In this document: positions 1-8,294 of the stretch, piece after piece
How the letters are laid out: each line of letters starts with the position of its first letter
Numbering within the stretch: the stretch's first letter is position 1
NCBI RefSeq assembly: GCF_000374105.1
Contig: NZ_KB893650.1
Location: 800,862 to 864,861 of the forward strand
From: Kangiella aquimarina DSM 16071
GTDB taxonomy: Bacteria > Pseudomonadota > Gammaproteobacteria > Enterobacterales > Kangiellaceae
Direction of reading: 5' to 3'
Length of the DNA stretch: 64,000 nt
The notes under the pieces: generated by a model
Databases searched by the model: none
Told to the model about the DNA's origin: nothing
The model's input: only the letters and a program-made list of their open reading frames with translations
Program-made: the position numbers and the translations under genes

Positions 1-281
1 CTCAGTGTTTGCAGTGTGGAGGTCAGGTGCGACCCTCCGTCGTCTGGTTTGGCGAAGCACTCCCCGATAAGGCCTGGCGTGAAGCAGAAAGTACTGCCTA
101 TTCCTGCGACCTCTTTTTATCGGTAGGAACATCCAGTCAGGTCTATCCCGCCGCAGGTCTTGCCGCACTGGCCAAAAGCCAAGGCGCAACCGTCATCGAA
201 ATCAATCCTGAACCCACTAATAGTTCGGTGGTGGATTATCAGATAGCAGGTAAGGCGGGAGAGGTTTTTAAAATACTTTAA
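1..281 (+). CDS. cobB: SIR2-family NAD-dependent protein deacylase, C-terminal part
   Basis: Only the last 93 or so residues of a sirtuin are in the window; the gene starts before base 1. The open frame is codon-aligned at base 3 and runs to a TAA at 279-281. Seen: a CxxC pair followed by GG ([17 protein letters not shown]), which is the second half of the sirtuin zinc site leading into the conserved RPxVVWFGE block, then VGTSxxVYPAAG and EINPEPT, both NAD-pocket segments of the CobB class. Known of the family: NAD-dependent removal of acetyl or longer acyl groups from lysines in the cytoplasm. No terminator is visible; the next gene is preceded by a palindromic repeat. Class assignment is firm, the gene symbol is by resemblance to E. 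coli CobB. Confidence 0.9.
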   Translation, partial: QCLQCGGQVRPSVVWFGEALPDKAWREAESTAYSCDLFLSVGTSSQVYPAAGLAALAKSQGATVIEINPEPTNSSVVDYQIAGKAGEVFKIL

Positions 282-291
282 CTTTTGATCC

Positions 292-321
292 GTCACCCCG
301 CGATTTAATCGCGAGCTCCAG
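292..321 (+). repeat. Degenerate 30-bp REP-like palindrome upstream of the GIY-YIG gene
   Basis: A 30-base unit starting GTCACCCCGCG and ending GAGCTCCAG, with the central arms CGCGATT/AATCGCG. It aligns end to end with the 30-base unit at 775-804, in the same orientation, with several mismatches concentrated in the arms. It lies between the sirtuin stop and the GIY-YIG start, so the nuclease gene has a copy on each side. Confidence 0.75.
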
Positions 322-353
322 AGCTGTTTAATAAGGAAATATGAAGGATTGCA

Positions 354-644
354 ATGGATAAGCAGTTTTACGTCTATATTTTGGCAAATCAAAGAAATGG
401 AACATTGTATGTAGGTGTCACCTCTGATTTAGTTAAGCGAGTGTGGCAACACAAAAGTAATGTTGTAAAAGGTTTCACTCAAAAGTATGGGGTTCATCAG
501 TTAGTTTATTATGAACAACATGGGAATTCTTATTCTGCGATTCAAAAAGAGAAGAGACTAAAAGAGTGGAAAAGAAAGTGGAAACTGGATTTGATTGAGG
601 GAACGAATCCTGACTGGAAGGATTTGTATGATGAAATTATTTAA
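354..644 (+). CDS. Single-domain GIY-YIG endonuclease family protein
   Basis: A 96-residue protein made of little more than a GIY-YIG nuclease domain. Seen: YVYILANQRNGTLYVGVT at residues 6-23 (the two short strands that carry the GIY and YIG elements, here VYI and YVG), a basic stretch LVKRVWQHK that should carry the conserved Arg, the Glu-rich EKEKRLKEW-type helix (residues 64-74), and the C-terminal NPDWKDLYDEI block typical of the UPF0213/COG2827 group. Known: GIY-YIG domains cut DNA; the role of these stand-alone proteins is not settled. A weak AAGG precedes the ATG. The gene is bounded by copies of a 30-bp palindrome (292-321, 649-678, 775-804), which suggests a link between nuclease and repeats. 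Base use is a little more AT-rich than in its neighbours. Confidence 0.88.
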   Translation: MDKQFYVYILANQRNGTLYVGVTSDLVKRVWQHKSNVVKGFTQKYGVHQLVYYEQHGNSYSAIQKEKRLKEWKRKWKLDLIEGTNPDWKDLYDEII

Positions 645-648
645 TTGA

Positions 649-678
649 CTGGATCCCGCGGTCAAGCCGCGGGATGAC
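649..678 (-). repeat. 30-bp REP-like palindrome, inverted copy
   Basis: Exact reverse complement, 30 of 30 bases, of the unit at 775-804. Begins CTGGATCCCGCGG and ends CCGCGGGATGAC; the arms CCCGCGG/CCGCGGG can form a hairpin. It starts 4 bases after the GIY-YIG stop codon and could also act as a transcript-end structure for that gene. Confidence 0.9.
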
Positions 679-774
679 AGTATTTGTTATGGTTTAGTTT
701 ACATTAGATCAAGTGTCGTTTGGTGCTACAAATAGCACTTTTTTTGAAGTTATACTCAGTGATTATTAATTTCC

Positions 775-804
775 GTCATCCCGCGGCTTGACCGCGGGAT
801 CCAG
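775..804 (+). repeat. 30-bp REP-like palindrome, direct copy
   Basis: Begins GTCATCCCGCGG and ends CCGCGGGATCCAG. It pairs perfectly with 649-678 across a 96-base AT-rich spacer, so the two units form a head-to-head couple like a BIME. A shorter, decayed relative (GTCACTTACCGAGAGATCCAG) follows at 840-860. Confidence 0.9.
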
Positions 805-880
805 TAACTATGTCCGCGCTACCAAAGGCACTTCCTTCGGTCACTTACCGAGAGATCCAGTGACTTTAATTAGATATAAA

Positions 881-902
881 AAAGGCGGGATAACCCGCCT
901 TT
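881..902 (-). terminator. Rho-independent terminator of purC
   Basis: Stem GGCGGG/CCCGCC (884-889 with 894-899) with an ATAA loop, extended by AAA/TTT pairs. Read on the minus strand it is followed by a run of T, and it sits 25 bases past the purC stop. Confidence 0.85.
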
Positions 903-926
903 AATTTAACCAGTTTTAAAAGCTCA

Positions 927-2033
927 TTAATCTACTAGCTTATACTCGTCTTTTAGAATCTTGATAATCTCTGCTTTTGGATTGTCCGATAATTCAATTT
1001 TCTTGCCGGTAATCTTTTCAGCAATGCCAATATAAGTTTTAGAAACGTCCATTAAAGCTTCAACGGGTAGCTCGTTGTCTCGAGCCAGAGCCTGACGTTC
1101 GTCCATGCGCTCTTTGTTTAGCAGGATGTCTGGATCCTCGAAATGATTCAACAGAAACTGACGGAAGCCTTCTTTAGAATTTTCGACAACTTTGCCTTCT
1201 TCTCGGAATGCTTTGCCGTCCCAGATGCGTGAAGAATCTGGTGTGCCGACTTCGTCCATGTAGATCAGTTTCTCGTTACCGTTTTTATCGGTCACATAAC
1301 CAAACTCGAACTTGGTATCGATAAATATCTGATCCAGTTTTTCAAGCTCGCCACTGATAACGTCAAAACCTTCTTTCAATAATTTTTCGTACAGTGCAAT
1401 GTCTTCTTTGCTGCGGAAATTGAAGGCTTGGTAATTGTCTTCAATGTTTTGGCGTGTGACATTAACATCATCCGCTTCGGGTACGCCCGGAATGCCTTTG
1501 AGGATGCCTTTGGTCGACGGTGTAATTAACAGGTCATCCAACTTCTGATTTTTCTCTAATCCATCGGGAAGCTGGATACCGCAAAATTCGCGCTCGCCTT
1601 TTTCGTAAGCTCGCCACATGGAGCCAGTGATATATTGACGCGCAATGGCTTCGATTTTAACAGCACTGGCTTTCTGAACTATCCAGACAAAAGGATGGGG
1701 GATTTCAAGGATGTGGCTGTCGGCCAGTCCATTTTCACGAAACAGTTTAAACCAATGGTTTGAGATGGCGTTTAAAGCTGCGCCTTTGCCCGGAACGCCA
1801 TTTAAGCCTTCTTCACCATGCCAGATAGCATCAAATGCAGAAATACGGTCGCTGATGACCATAATGGCCAATGGCGTTTCAGCGGGAACATTATAACCTC
1901 GCTCATGAATCAGGCGCTTGCTGTCCTCTTCGGTGAGCCAATACACGGATCTTACTTTACCGCTATGAACCGGCTGATTGGTACGTATTGGAAGGTCATT
2001 GTTAACCGCTAAAACAGTGTTTGCGAGCTTCAT
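927..2033 (-). CDS. purC: Phosphoribosylaminoimidazole-succinocarboxamide synthase (SAICAR synthetase)
   Basis: Cytoplasmic ligase of purine synthesis that joins CAIR and aspartate with ATP hydrolysis to give SAICAR. Seen: the family signature SDRISAFD at residues 61-68, a GKVRSVYWL nucleotide-binding start near residue 25, and a C-terminal block with [17 protein letters not shown] and W. At 368 residues it belongs to the long SAICAR synthetase type rather than the ~237-residue E. coli type. The ATG at 2033 has an AGGA element about 10 bases upstream. It is transcribed alone, divergently from the aconitase gene, and ends in a clear hairpin terminator. No PurR-type operator could be recognised in the 259-base gap to acnA. 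Confidence 0.95.
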   Translation of the reverse strand: MKLANTVLAVNNDLPIRTNQPVHSGKVRSVYWLTEEDSKRLIHERGYNVPAETPLAIMVISDRISAFDAIWHGEEGLNGVPGKGAALNAISNHWFKLFRENGLADSHILEIPHPFVWIVQKASAVKIEAIARQYITGSMWRAYEKGEREFCGIQLPDGLEKNQKLDDLLITPSTKGILKGIPGVPEADDVNVTRQNIEDNYQAFNFRSKEDIALYEKLLKEGFDVISGELEKLDQIFIDTKFEFGYVTDKNGNEKLIYMDEVGTPDSSRIWDGKAFREEGKVVENSKEGFRQFLLNHFEDPDILLNKERMDERQALARDNELPVEALMDVSKTYIGIAEKITGKKIELSDNPKAEIIKILKDEYKLVD

Positions 2034-2292
2034 TCCAGGAGATCCTATTTAAGAGTTTGCCCTGTCAGCAATGTGGCTGTCCGACAGCGAGAATACAAAG
2101 CGCATATGATACCAGAATCTTTGTTTCAGGCTAGTTTTCGCTAAGGCTGTATTTGTTAGATTAAATCTTTCATAAAGCACTAATAAGCACACAATTTACA
2201 TGGGTTTATTTCCATTCCGTGGCCGGTTTGCGCTATAGTGATACGCATATAACTGTCTGATTTAACAATTAGTTACCAGAAGGGAGACAAGA

Positions 2293-4998
2293 ATGAGCAA
2301 CTTAGCACAAGATTGTAAGCAGCAACTCAAAGTTGGTGGAAAAAGCTTTGATATTTGGAGTCTGGCTGCTTTGGACCAGAAAGGTCACGGCATTAAAAAG
2401 CTTCCTTTTTCGATTCGAATTCTTTTAGAGAACGCTCTGCGCAACCGCGACGGACTGGGCGTTACTGATGAGCATATTGATACTTTATTAAACTGGGAAC
2501 CGATTCCAAAGCAGGAAGAGGTGCCGTATAAGCCTGCTCGCGTACTCATGCAGGATTTCACTGGTGTGCCGGCGATTGTTGATCTGGCGTCAGTACGTCA
2601 GGAAGCCAGCCGTCATGGAGTTGACGCCAAAAAGATTAATCCATTGATTCCCGTTGACCTGGTGATTGACCATTCGGTTCAGGTGGATTATTTCGGTAGC
2701 AAATCTTCGCTTGAGCAAAATATCAATATGGAATATGAGCGTAATCGTGAGCGCTATCAGTTCCTCAAGTGGGCGCAGACCGCCTTTAATAACTTCACGG
2801 TAGTACCACCGGGCATGGGTATCTGTCACCAGGTCAATCTTGAGTATCTTGCTCAAGGCATAGTGGAAAGAGATGGTGCATTATTCCCGGATACCTTGGT
2901 CGGTACCGACTCGCATACTCCGATGGTTAACGGTATTGGTGTAGTCGCCTGGGGTGTTGGTGGCATTGAAGCGGAAGCGGCAATTCTTGGCCAGCCAATT
3001 TATTTCATCATGCCGGAAGTGGTCGGCTTGAAACTTACCGGTAATTTGCCGCTTGGTACAACTGCAACTGACTTGGTCCTGACCATTACTGAGTTGTTAC
3101 GTAAGCATGGCGTTGTTGGCAAGTTTGTTGAAGTATTCGGCGATGGTCTGGATAACTTAACAGTTACGGATCGCGCGACGATCTCCAATATGTCGCCTGA
3201 ATTTGGTTGTACGGTGACTTACTTCCCGATTGATGATCGCACTTTGGATTACATGCGTGACACCAATCGCGATGAAGCCGTGATTAATCGTGTTGAAACT
3301 TATTGTAAGAATAATATGCTGTGGCGTGCTGACGAAGATCAGATTCGTTATAGCAGTGTGGTTGAGCTGGATTTAAGCTCTGTGGTGCCTACTGTCTCAG
3401 GTCCTAAGCGTCCGCAAGACAAAATCGAAGTGACCAACTTAAAAGCTCAGTTCCAGTCGTTGATGGAGTTGAACTATGGTCGTAAATATCAGTTATTAGA
3501 AGATCGCACTCCTGCTGATAACGACAAAGGGATTATTAAAACCGTCGATGTTCCGGGCGAAGATTACCAGCTACACGACGGTTCAATCGCCATTGCAGCA
3601 ATTACTTCCTGTACTAATACCTCCAATCCAAGCGTGATGCTGGGTGCTGGTCTGGTGGCAAAGAAAGCCAATGACATGGGCTTAAAAGTAAAGCCATGGG
3701 TTAAGACATCGCTGGCGCCTGGTTCAAAAGTTGTCACTGATTATCTTGAGCACTCGGGATTATTGGATGATCTGGAAGCGCTTAATTTCTTCCTGGTTGG
3801 CTATGGCTGTACATCCTGTATCGGTAACTCAGGACCATTACCTGATGCCATCGGTAAGGCGGTGAAAGAAAATGATATGGTGGTCTCATCGGTTCTTTCG
3901 GGTAACCGTAACTTTGAAGCACGTGTTCACCCTGACGTTAAGATGAACTTCCTGATGTCGCCGATGCTGGTGGTGATGTATGCACTGGCTGGTCGGGTTG
4001 ATATTGATTTTGATAGCGAACCAGTGACTTATACGGTTGATGATAAGCCGGTTTACTTCAAAGATTTGTGGCCAAGTAATGAAGAGATTCAACAGATCAT
4101 GAGCGAGGTGTTATCGCCTGCTGATTACGCGAAAAGTTATGGTGAAATCTTCGAAGGTAATGAGCAATGGAAAAACCTTGAGGTTTCCAAAGACAAAGTT
4201 TATCAGTGGGATGACCAATCCACTTACATCAAACAGGCTCCGTTCTTTAAAGGATTGACACCTGAAATCGATGTGCCTGGCAATATTGAAGGCGCCAGGG
4301 TTCTTCTGAAGCTGGGTGATTCGATCACCACTGACCACATTTCACCAGCCGGTGGGTTTTCTGAAAGCACGCCTGCTGGAAAATACCTGCTGGATAAAGG
4401 TGTTGAGAAGCGACTCTTTAACTCTTACGGGTCACGTCGAGGTAATGATGAGGTGATGGTGCGCGGTACATTTGCCAACGTTCGTATTAAAAACCAGTTG
4501 GTGGATAAAGAGGGTGGTTACACACGCTACATTCCAAATGGTGAAACCATGACGGTATTCGATGCAGCCATGAAATATCAGGAAAGCAATACACCATTAG
4601 TGGTTTTGGCCGGTAAGGAATACGGCAGTGGTTCATCGCGTGACTGGGCAGCAAAAGGCACAACCTTGCTTGGTATTAAAGCCGTGATTGCTGAAAGTTA
4701 CGAGCGTATTCACCGCAGCAACCTGGTCGGTATGGGCGTGCTTCCGTTGCAGTTCAAGCCGGGAGAAGATGCTGAGACACTGGGTTTGCGTGGTGATGAA
4801 ACCTTTAACATTCTAGGGTTAGATAAAGGCATCGAAACCGGTCAAACCGTTCAGGTAGAAGCAGTCGCTAATGACGAGTCAGGCAAAGTCATCAAGTTTG
4901 AGGCCATATCAAGACTCGACTCGCGCGTAGAGCTCGAATACTACAAAAACGGTGGTATTTTGCATTACGTACTGCGCCAGTTTATTAATCAGGCTTAA
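2293..4998 (+). CDS. acnA: Aconitate hydratase, AcnA/IRP1 type
   Basis: TCA-cycle enzyme that isomerises citrate to isocitrate through a [4Fe-4S] cluster. Length 901 matches the AcnA/IRP1 class (about 890). Seen: cluster ligands at Cys440 (ITSCTNTSNPS) and Cys506/Cys509 (GCTSCIGNSGP), substrate-site segments TDSHTPMVNG, TTDHISPAGG and NSYGSRRGNDEVMVRGTF, and the swivel-domain motif GKEYGSGSSRDWAAKG with its active-site serine. The start is supported by AGGGAGA 6 bases upstream of the ATG. The next gene, an MFS transporter, begins 35 bases downstream on the same strand with a strong hairpin straddling its first codons. Proteins of this class can also bind mRNA when the cluster is lost; nothing here tests that. 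Confidence 0.97.
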   Translation: MSNLAQDCKQQLKVGGKSFDIWSLAALDQKGHGIKKLPFSIRILLENALRNRDGLGVTDEHIDTLLNWEPIPKQEEVPYKPARVLMQDFTGVPAIVDLASVRQEASRHGVDAKKINPLIPVDLVIDHSVQVDYFGSKSSLEQNINMEYERNRERYQFLKWAQTAFNNFTVVPPGMGICHQVNLEYLAQGIVERDGALFPDTLVGTDSHTPMVNGIGVVAWGVGGIEAEAAILGQPIYFIMPEVVGLKLTGNLPLGTTATDLVLTITELLRKHGVVGKFVEVFGDGLDNLTVTDRATISNMSPEFGCTVTYFPIDDRTLDYMRDTNRDEAVINRVETYCKNNMLWRADEDQIRYSSVVELDLSSVVPTVSGPKRPQDKIEVTNLKAQFQSLMELNYGRKYQLLEDRTPADNDKGIIKTVDVPGEDYQLHDGSIAIAAITSCTNTSNPSVMLGAGLVAKKANDMGLKVKPWVKTSLAPGSKVVTDYLEHSGLLDDLEALNFFLVGYGCTSCIGNSGPLPDAIGKAVKENDMVVSSVLSGNRNFEARVHPDVKMNFLMSPMLVVMYALAGRVDIDFDSEPVTYTVDDKPVYFKDLWPSNEEIQQIMSEVLSPADYAKSYGEIFEGNEQWKNLEVSKDKVYQWDDQSTYIKQAPFFKGLTPEIDVPGNIEGARVLLKLGDSITTDHISPAGGFSESTPAGKYLLDKGVEKRLFNSYGSRRGNDEVMVRGTFANVRIKNQLVDKEGGYTRYIPNGETMTVFDAAMKYQESNTPLVVLAGKEYGSGSSRDWAAKGTTLLGIKAVIAESYERIHRSNLVGMGVLPLQFKPGEDAETLGLRGDETFNILGLDKGIETGQTVQVEAVANDESGKVIKFEAISRLDSRVELEYYKNGGILHYVLRQFINQA

Positions 4999-5033
4999 GT
5001 CTGGCATAGCAATAAATAAACAACAGGAGTTTT

Positions 5034-6401
5034 ATGACTGAGTCATCAAAAGCTCAATCCAACTCAAAAAATACCGCCTCCACTGTGGAGGCGGTTTACC
5101 AATCCCTCACTTCAGAAGACGATGGCCGCGTCTGTAAAGACATTCCAGAAACAGCTTGCCGCCATCAACCTAAAAATGTTGTCACCCATGTCATATCCCT
5201 GACTTCAACCAAAATTGCGGATGGCCTGATAGATCCTAAGCTCATCCTCAGTTGGTTATTGTCAGCGCTGGGCGCGTCGTCGTTCATGATTGGTTTATTA
5301 GTGCCGATTCGTGAAGCAGGCGCTTTATTACCTCAACTATTCACTGCAGGTGCATTGAGACGTCTACCGCAACGTAAGTGGGCGTGGGCTGCTGGTAGCT
5401 TTGTGCAGGGAGCCTGTGCAGCAGGCATGGCTCTGAGTGCTTTGTTACTGGAAGCGACCACAGCCGGCTGGGCAATCTTAATCTTGCTGGCCATTCTTGC
5501 GGTTGCCCGCAGTGTCTGCTCTGTGTCCTATAAAGACGTATTAGGCAAAACAGTTTCCAAGTCAATGCGTGGTCGCACAACAGGACTGGCGGCCTCAATT
5601 GCCGCGGGTGCAGTAATTGCCTTTGCCTTGCTACTGAGTTCCGGCTTAATAGAAAAGCAAAGTCTGGTCATTGCTGGTTTATTAGTGGCTGGCGCACTAT
5701 GGATTTTTGCCAGTGTGATGTTTAGCAGCTTGGCAGAAGAAAAAGGTGCAACCGAAGGCGGCGGTAATCCATTGACGGTGGCGAGAGAAAATTTTTCTTT
5801 GCTGGTAAAAGATAAGCAACTGATTCGTTTTATTACAGTTCGAGGACTACTGATTGCTACAGCATTGGCTCCGCCTTTTATGGTGGCTTTAAGTGGCAAT
5901 ACTGATAGCGGTAATGGGTTGCAACAGAGCGGTTTCAACAACCTGCTCAGCGGGCTTGGACCACTGGTATTGGCATCGGCATTAGCCAGTTTATTAAGCA
6001 GTTACATTTGGGGACATTTATCTGATCGCTCGAGCCGTAAAGTTCTGATGTATTCAGGGCTATTTGCCGCATTGGCGCTAGCGCTGACTGCCGGATTCGA
6101 TTGGCAGGGCTGGCTACAGATTTCTGCTGTTTTGCCTGGCCTGCTATTTCTACTGATGATTGCCTATCACGGTGTTCGACTGGGTCGATCGACTCATCTG
6201 GTGGATATGGCGGATGCGGAAAATAGAGCTGCCTATACCGCTTTGTCTAACACCATTATTGGCATTTTGTTATTGGCCGGTGCCGTATTCAGCGTCATTG
6301 CAGAATACTTTGGATTAAGAGCGGTAATGATTGTGATGGCATTAATGTGTTTGCTGTCATCATGGGTAGCGCTGGGTCTTAAGGAAGTGCAGCAGGAATA
6401 A
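5034..6401 (+). CDS. MFS transporter of unknown substrate
   Basis: A 455-residue inner-membrane protein with about 12 hydrophobic helices and an unusually long polar N-terminus (about 60 residues before the first helix at LILSWLLSALGASSFMIGLLV). Seen: a loop SYKDVLGKTVSKSMRGRTTG between helices 4 and 5 and SDRSSRKVLMYSG between helices 8 and 9, the usual MFS cytoplasmic loop signatures. CxxxxETxC in the N-terminal tail (CKDIPETAC, near residue 35) is notable and could bind a metal or be redox-active. AGGAG lies 6 bases before the ATG. It follows acnA closely and may be partly co-transcribed with it. Substrate cannot be told from the sequence. Confidence 0.85.
   Translation: MTESSKAQSNSKNTASTVEAVYQSLTSEDDGRVCKDIPETACRHQPKNVVTHVISLTSTKIADGLIDPKLILSWLLSALGASSFMIGLLVPIREAGALLPQLFTAGALRRLPQRKWAWAAGSFVQGACAAGMALSALLLEATTAGWAILILLAILAVARSVCSVSYKDVLGKTVSKSMRGRTTGLAASIAAGAVIAFALLLSSGLIEKQSLVIAGLLVAGALWIFASVMFSSLAEEKGATEGGGNPLTVARENFSLLVKDKQLIRFITVRGLLIATALAPPFMVALSGNTDSGNGLQQSGFNNLLSGLGPLVLASALASLLSSYIWGHLSDRSSRKVLMYSGLFAALALALTAGFDWQGWLQISAVLPGLLFLLMIAYHGVRLGRSTHLVDMADAENRAAYTALSNTIIGILLLAGAVFSVIAEYFGLRAVMIVMALMCLLSSWVALGLKEVQQE
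5073..5095. promoter_or_regulatory. Perfect 23-bp inverted repeat inside the 5' end of the MFS gene
   Basis: ACCGCCTCCAC-T-GTGGAGGCGGT: two 11-base arms around one base, so an RNA hairpin of about 9 pairs with a 5-base loop. It covers codons 14 to 21 of the MFS gene, 75 bases after the acnA stop. On the plus strand it is followed by GTTTACC, a poor U-tract; on the minus strand it is followed by a run of six T. It may dampen acnA read-through or MFS translation. Confidence 0.6.
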
Positions 6402-6475
6402 CCGTTTGCGATTTCTGCTATGACTAGGGTATAAACAAAAGGCTTAAACAATAATATATCAATGGGGGAAGTCAA

Positions 6476-6898
6476 ATGAATAAATTACCAATGTGGTACT
6501 GGATTATCGCGATACTGGCTTTGGTCTGGAATCTTGTCGGAGTTTTCCAATATATCAGTATGCGTTTGATTACCGAGGAGCAATTTGCACAGATGAGCGA
6601 AGCAATGCAGCAACTGCATAATGCTACGCCCTCCTGGGTTGTGGCTGCATTCGCCACTGCTGTTTTTTCAGGTGCTTTGGCCAGCGTACTCTTGTTGTTG
6701 AAAAAAAGTGTTTCGCAATTATTTTTCCTTATTTCCTTGTTGGCTATTTTAGTACAGGCCAGCTACATCCTGTTTATGAGTGAAAGCATTGCATTGCTGG
6801 GTACTCAAGCGGCCATTCTGCCAGCGGTATTAGCTATTGTGGGTATCTTCTTGTTGTGGTTTTCGAACTTCAGTAAAACCAGAGGTTGGCTTAAATAA
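6476..6898 (+). CDS. Small four-helix membrane protein, function unknown
   Basis: A 140-residue protein with four predicted membrane segments: residues 6-27 (MWYWIIAILALVWNLVGVFQ region), 53-75, 82-101 and 107-127. The only sizeable soluble part is the short loop after helix 1 (ITEEQFAQMSEAMQQLHNATPSW). The opening pattern KLPxWYWIIAxLALxWNLxGV is shared by a widespread family often labelled simply as membrane or sugar-transporter-like protein; no function is assigned here. A GGGGGAAG-type ribosome site precedes the ATG. It lies 74 bases after the MFS gene and is followed by a terminator, so it probably ends that transcription unit. Confidence 0.8.
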   Translation: MNKLPMWYWIIAILALVWNLVGVFQYISMRLITEEQFAQMSEAMQQLHNATPSWVVAAFATAVFSGALASVLLLLKKSVSQLFFLISLLAILVQASYILFMSESIALLGTQAAILPAVLAIVGIFLLWFSNFSKTRGWLK

Positions 6899-6917
6899 TT
6901 AATTTAGAGTAAAAAAG

Positions 6918-6942
6918 AAAGGTGCCTCTGGTGCCTTTTTTT
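6918..6942 (+). terminator. Rho-independent terminator after the small membrane protein
   Basis: Stem AAAGGTGCC/GGTGCCTTT with loop TCT; two of the nine pairs are G-T wobbles. Followed directly by a run of T to 6942. It lies 20 bases past the stop codon at 6898. Confidence 0.8.
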
Positions 6943-7030
6943 ATGCTTGGAGGTAGCAGGTTAGAGTTCTCGCTCGACAATCTTTATAATACGCCTCCAC
7001 AACCACTCATGAACCTTACGTTTGGTGCTT

Positions 7031-8230
7031 ATGAATTACCTCCAATTCGTTAAATCCAATAAATATCTGCTGCTATTTGGTTTCCTTTGCGTCTTCCTTG
7101 GCAATCTTGGGCAGACATTTTTCATTTCGCTTTTTAATAAGGATTTAATCACCAACCTCTTGTTAGAGAAGGACAATTTGAGTCTGGTGTACTCGGTGGC
7201 AACACTGATCAGTGGCTTTACTTTATTCTTTGTGGGCGCCAAAATTGACGACATTCCAGTGAAAAAATTCACCAGCTTTGTGGTCGTTGGGCTGGTTCTC
7301 GCCTGTATCATCTTTGCCAATAGCACCAATCTCTGGATGTTGTTTATTGCCTATCTTGGAATTCGGTTGTGCGGTCAGGGGCTAATGACTCATATCGCAG
7401 TAACCACACTTATGCGCTACATCCCCAATCATCGCGGAAAAGCGGTCAGCCTTGCCCTGCAGGGAATGGGGGCTGGTGAGATTGTGTTGCCGATCATGGC
7501 CGTGCATTTGTTACTTAATTATGGGCATACCAGCAGCTGGCATTTGTATGCACTGCTTAGCAGCCTGTTAATGTTTCCATTTATGATGTGGTGTTTGCAT
7601 AAAGCCAAACTCAAACCTATAGAGCGCGATACTGAAGGTGTTGAGGATGTATCGGATAATACTGACTGGTCTCGCAAGCAGGTCATGTCGGATTGGCGCT
7701 TCTGGTTTATTCTTCCGGCCATCATCGCGCCAGCTTTTTTAATTACAGGTATCTTTTTCCACCAGACGTTACTAGTGGATAGTAAGGGCTGGGAAATAGA
7801 GTGGTTGTCGATTACCCTGGCCACATACGGAGTTATTCATGTTGTGGGTGCGCTGGTTACAGGACCACTGGTTGATGCATCTCATCCCCGTAAATTCCTG
7901 CGTTGGTATCTATTGCCATTATTATTGGGTGTTGCTTGTTTGTGGTATGGGCAAAGCGACTGGTGGTTATTGGCCTTTATGATTCTGGCCGGAACCACGG
8001 TGGCAACCAATGGGCCTGTGGTTAATTCATTCTATGCCGAAGTGTTCGGCAGTACTCACCTGGGCGCTATACGAGCCTTGGTTTCTGCCGTCATGATTAT
8101 TTCTACAGGAATTGCACCTTATCTGTTTTCACTGTTTGATGATATTAATAGCTTTCTGGCTTTTGCTTTTGCATATGGCGCTGTGTGTATAGTGCTCATT
8201 CAAAAGAAGATATTGGCGGAGAAAGTTTAA
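7031..8230 (+). CDS. MFS transporter of unknown substrate
   Basis: About 399 residues with 12 hydrophobic segments. Seen: GAKIDDIPVKKF between helices 2 and 3 (the MFS motif A position), NHRGKAVSLALQGMGAGEIVLP in the middle of the N-terminal half, and GPLVDASHPRKFLRWYLLPL opening the C-terminal half. The overall style is that of the small-solute/oxalate-formate antiporter-like MFS branch, but the substrate is unknown. The open frame extends back to a TTG at 7022; the ATG at 7031 is preferred although no good ribosome site is visible for either. It is a single gene closed by a bidirectional terminator shared with the aminopeptidase on the other strand. Confidence 0.85.
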   Translation: MNYLQFVKSNKYLLLFGFLCVFLGNLGQTFFISLFNKDLITNLLLEKDNLSLVYSVATLISGFTLFFVGAKIDDIPVKKFTSFVVVGLVLACIIFANSTNLWMLFIAYLGIRLCGQGLMTHIAVTTLMRYIPNHRGKAVSLALQGMGAGEIVLPIMAVHLLLNYGHTSSWHLYALLSSLLMFPFMMWCLHKAKLKPIERDTEGVEDVSDNTDWSRKQVMSDWRFWFILPAIIAPAFLITGIFFHQTLLVDSKGWEIEWLSITLATYGVIHVVGALVTGPLVDASHPRKFLRWYLLPLLLGVACLWYGQSDWWLLAFMILAGTTVATNGPVVNSFYAEVFGSTHLGAIRALVSAVMIISTGIAPYLFSLFDDINSFLAFAFAYGAVCIVLIQKKILAEKV

Positions 8231-8254
8231 AAAAATAAGGATTGAAAAAGTAAG

Positions 8255-8284
8255 AAAAAAGCGCTCCTTCGAGCGCTTTTTTTT
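8255..8284. terminator. Bidirectional terminator between convergent genes
   Basis: AAAAAAGCGCTC, loop CTTC, GAGCGCTTTTTTTT. The stem GCGCTC/GAGCGC is flanked by A on the left and T on the right, so it works on both strands and serves the MFS gene (+) and the aminopeptidase gene (-). Confidence 0.92.
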
Positions 8285-8294
8285 CGATTACTGC

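Noticed and set aside
2034-2292. Promoter of acnA with TATAGT near 2235
   Set aside because: No acceptable -35 box at 16-18 bases; too weak to list.
5528-5941. 137-codon frame opposite the first MFS gene
   Set aside because: Shadow of the transporter gene; no ribosome site or recognisable protein.
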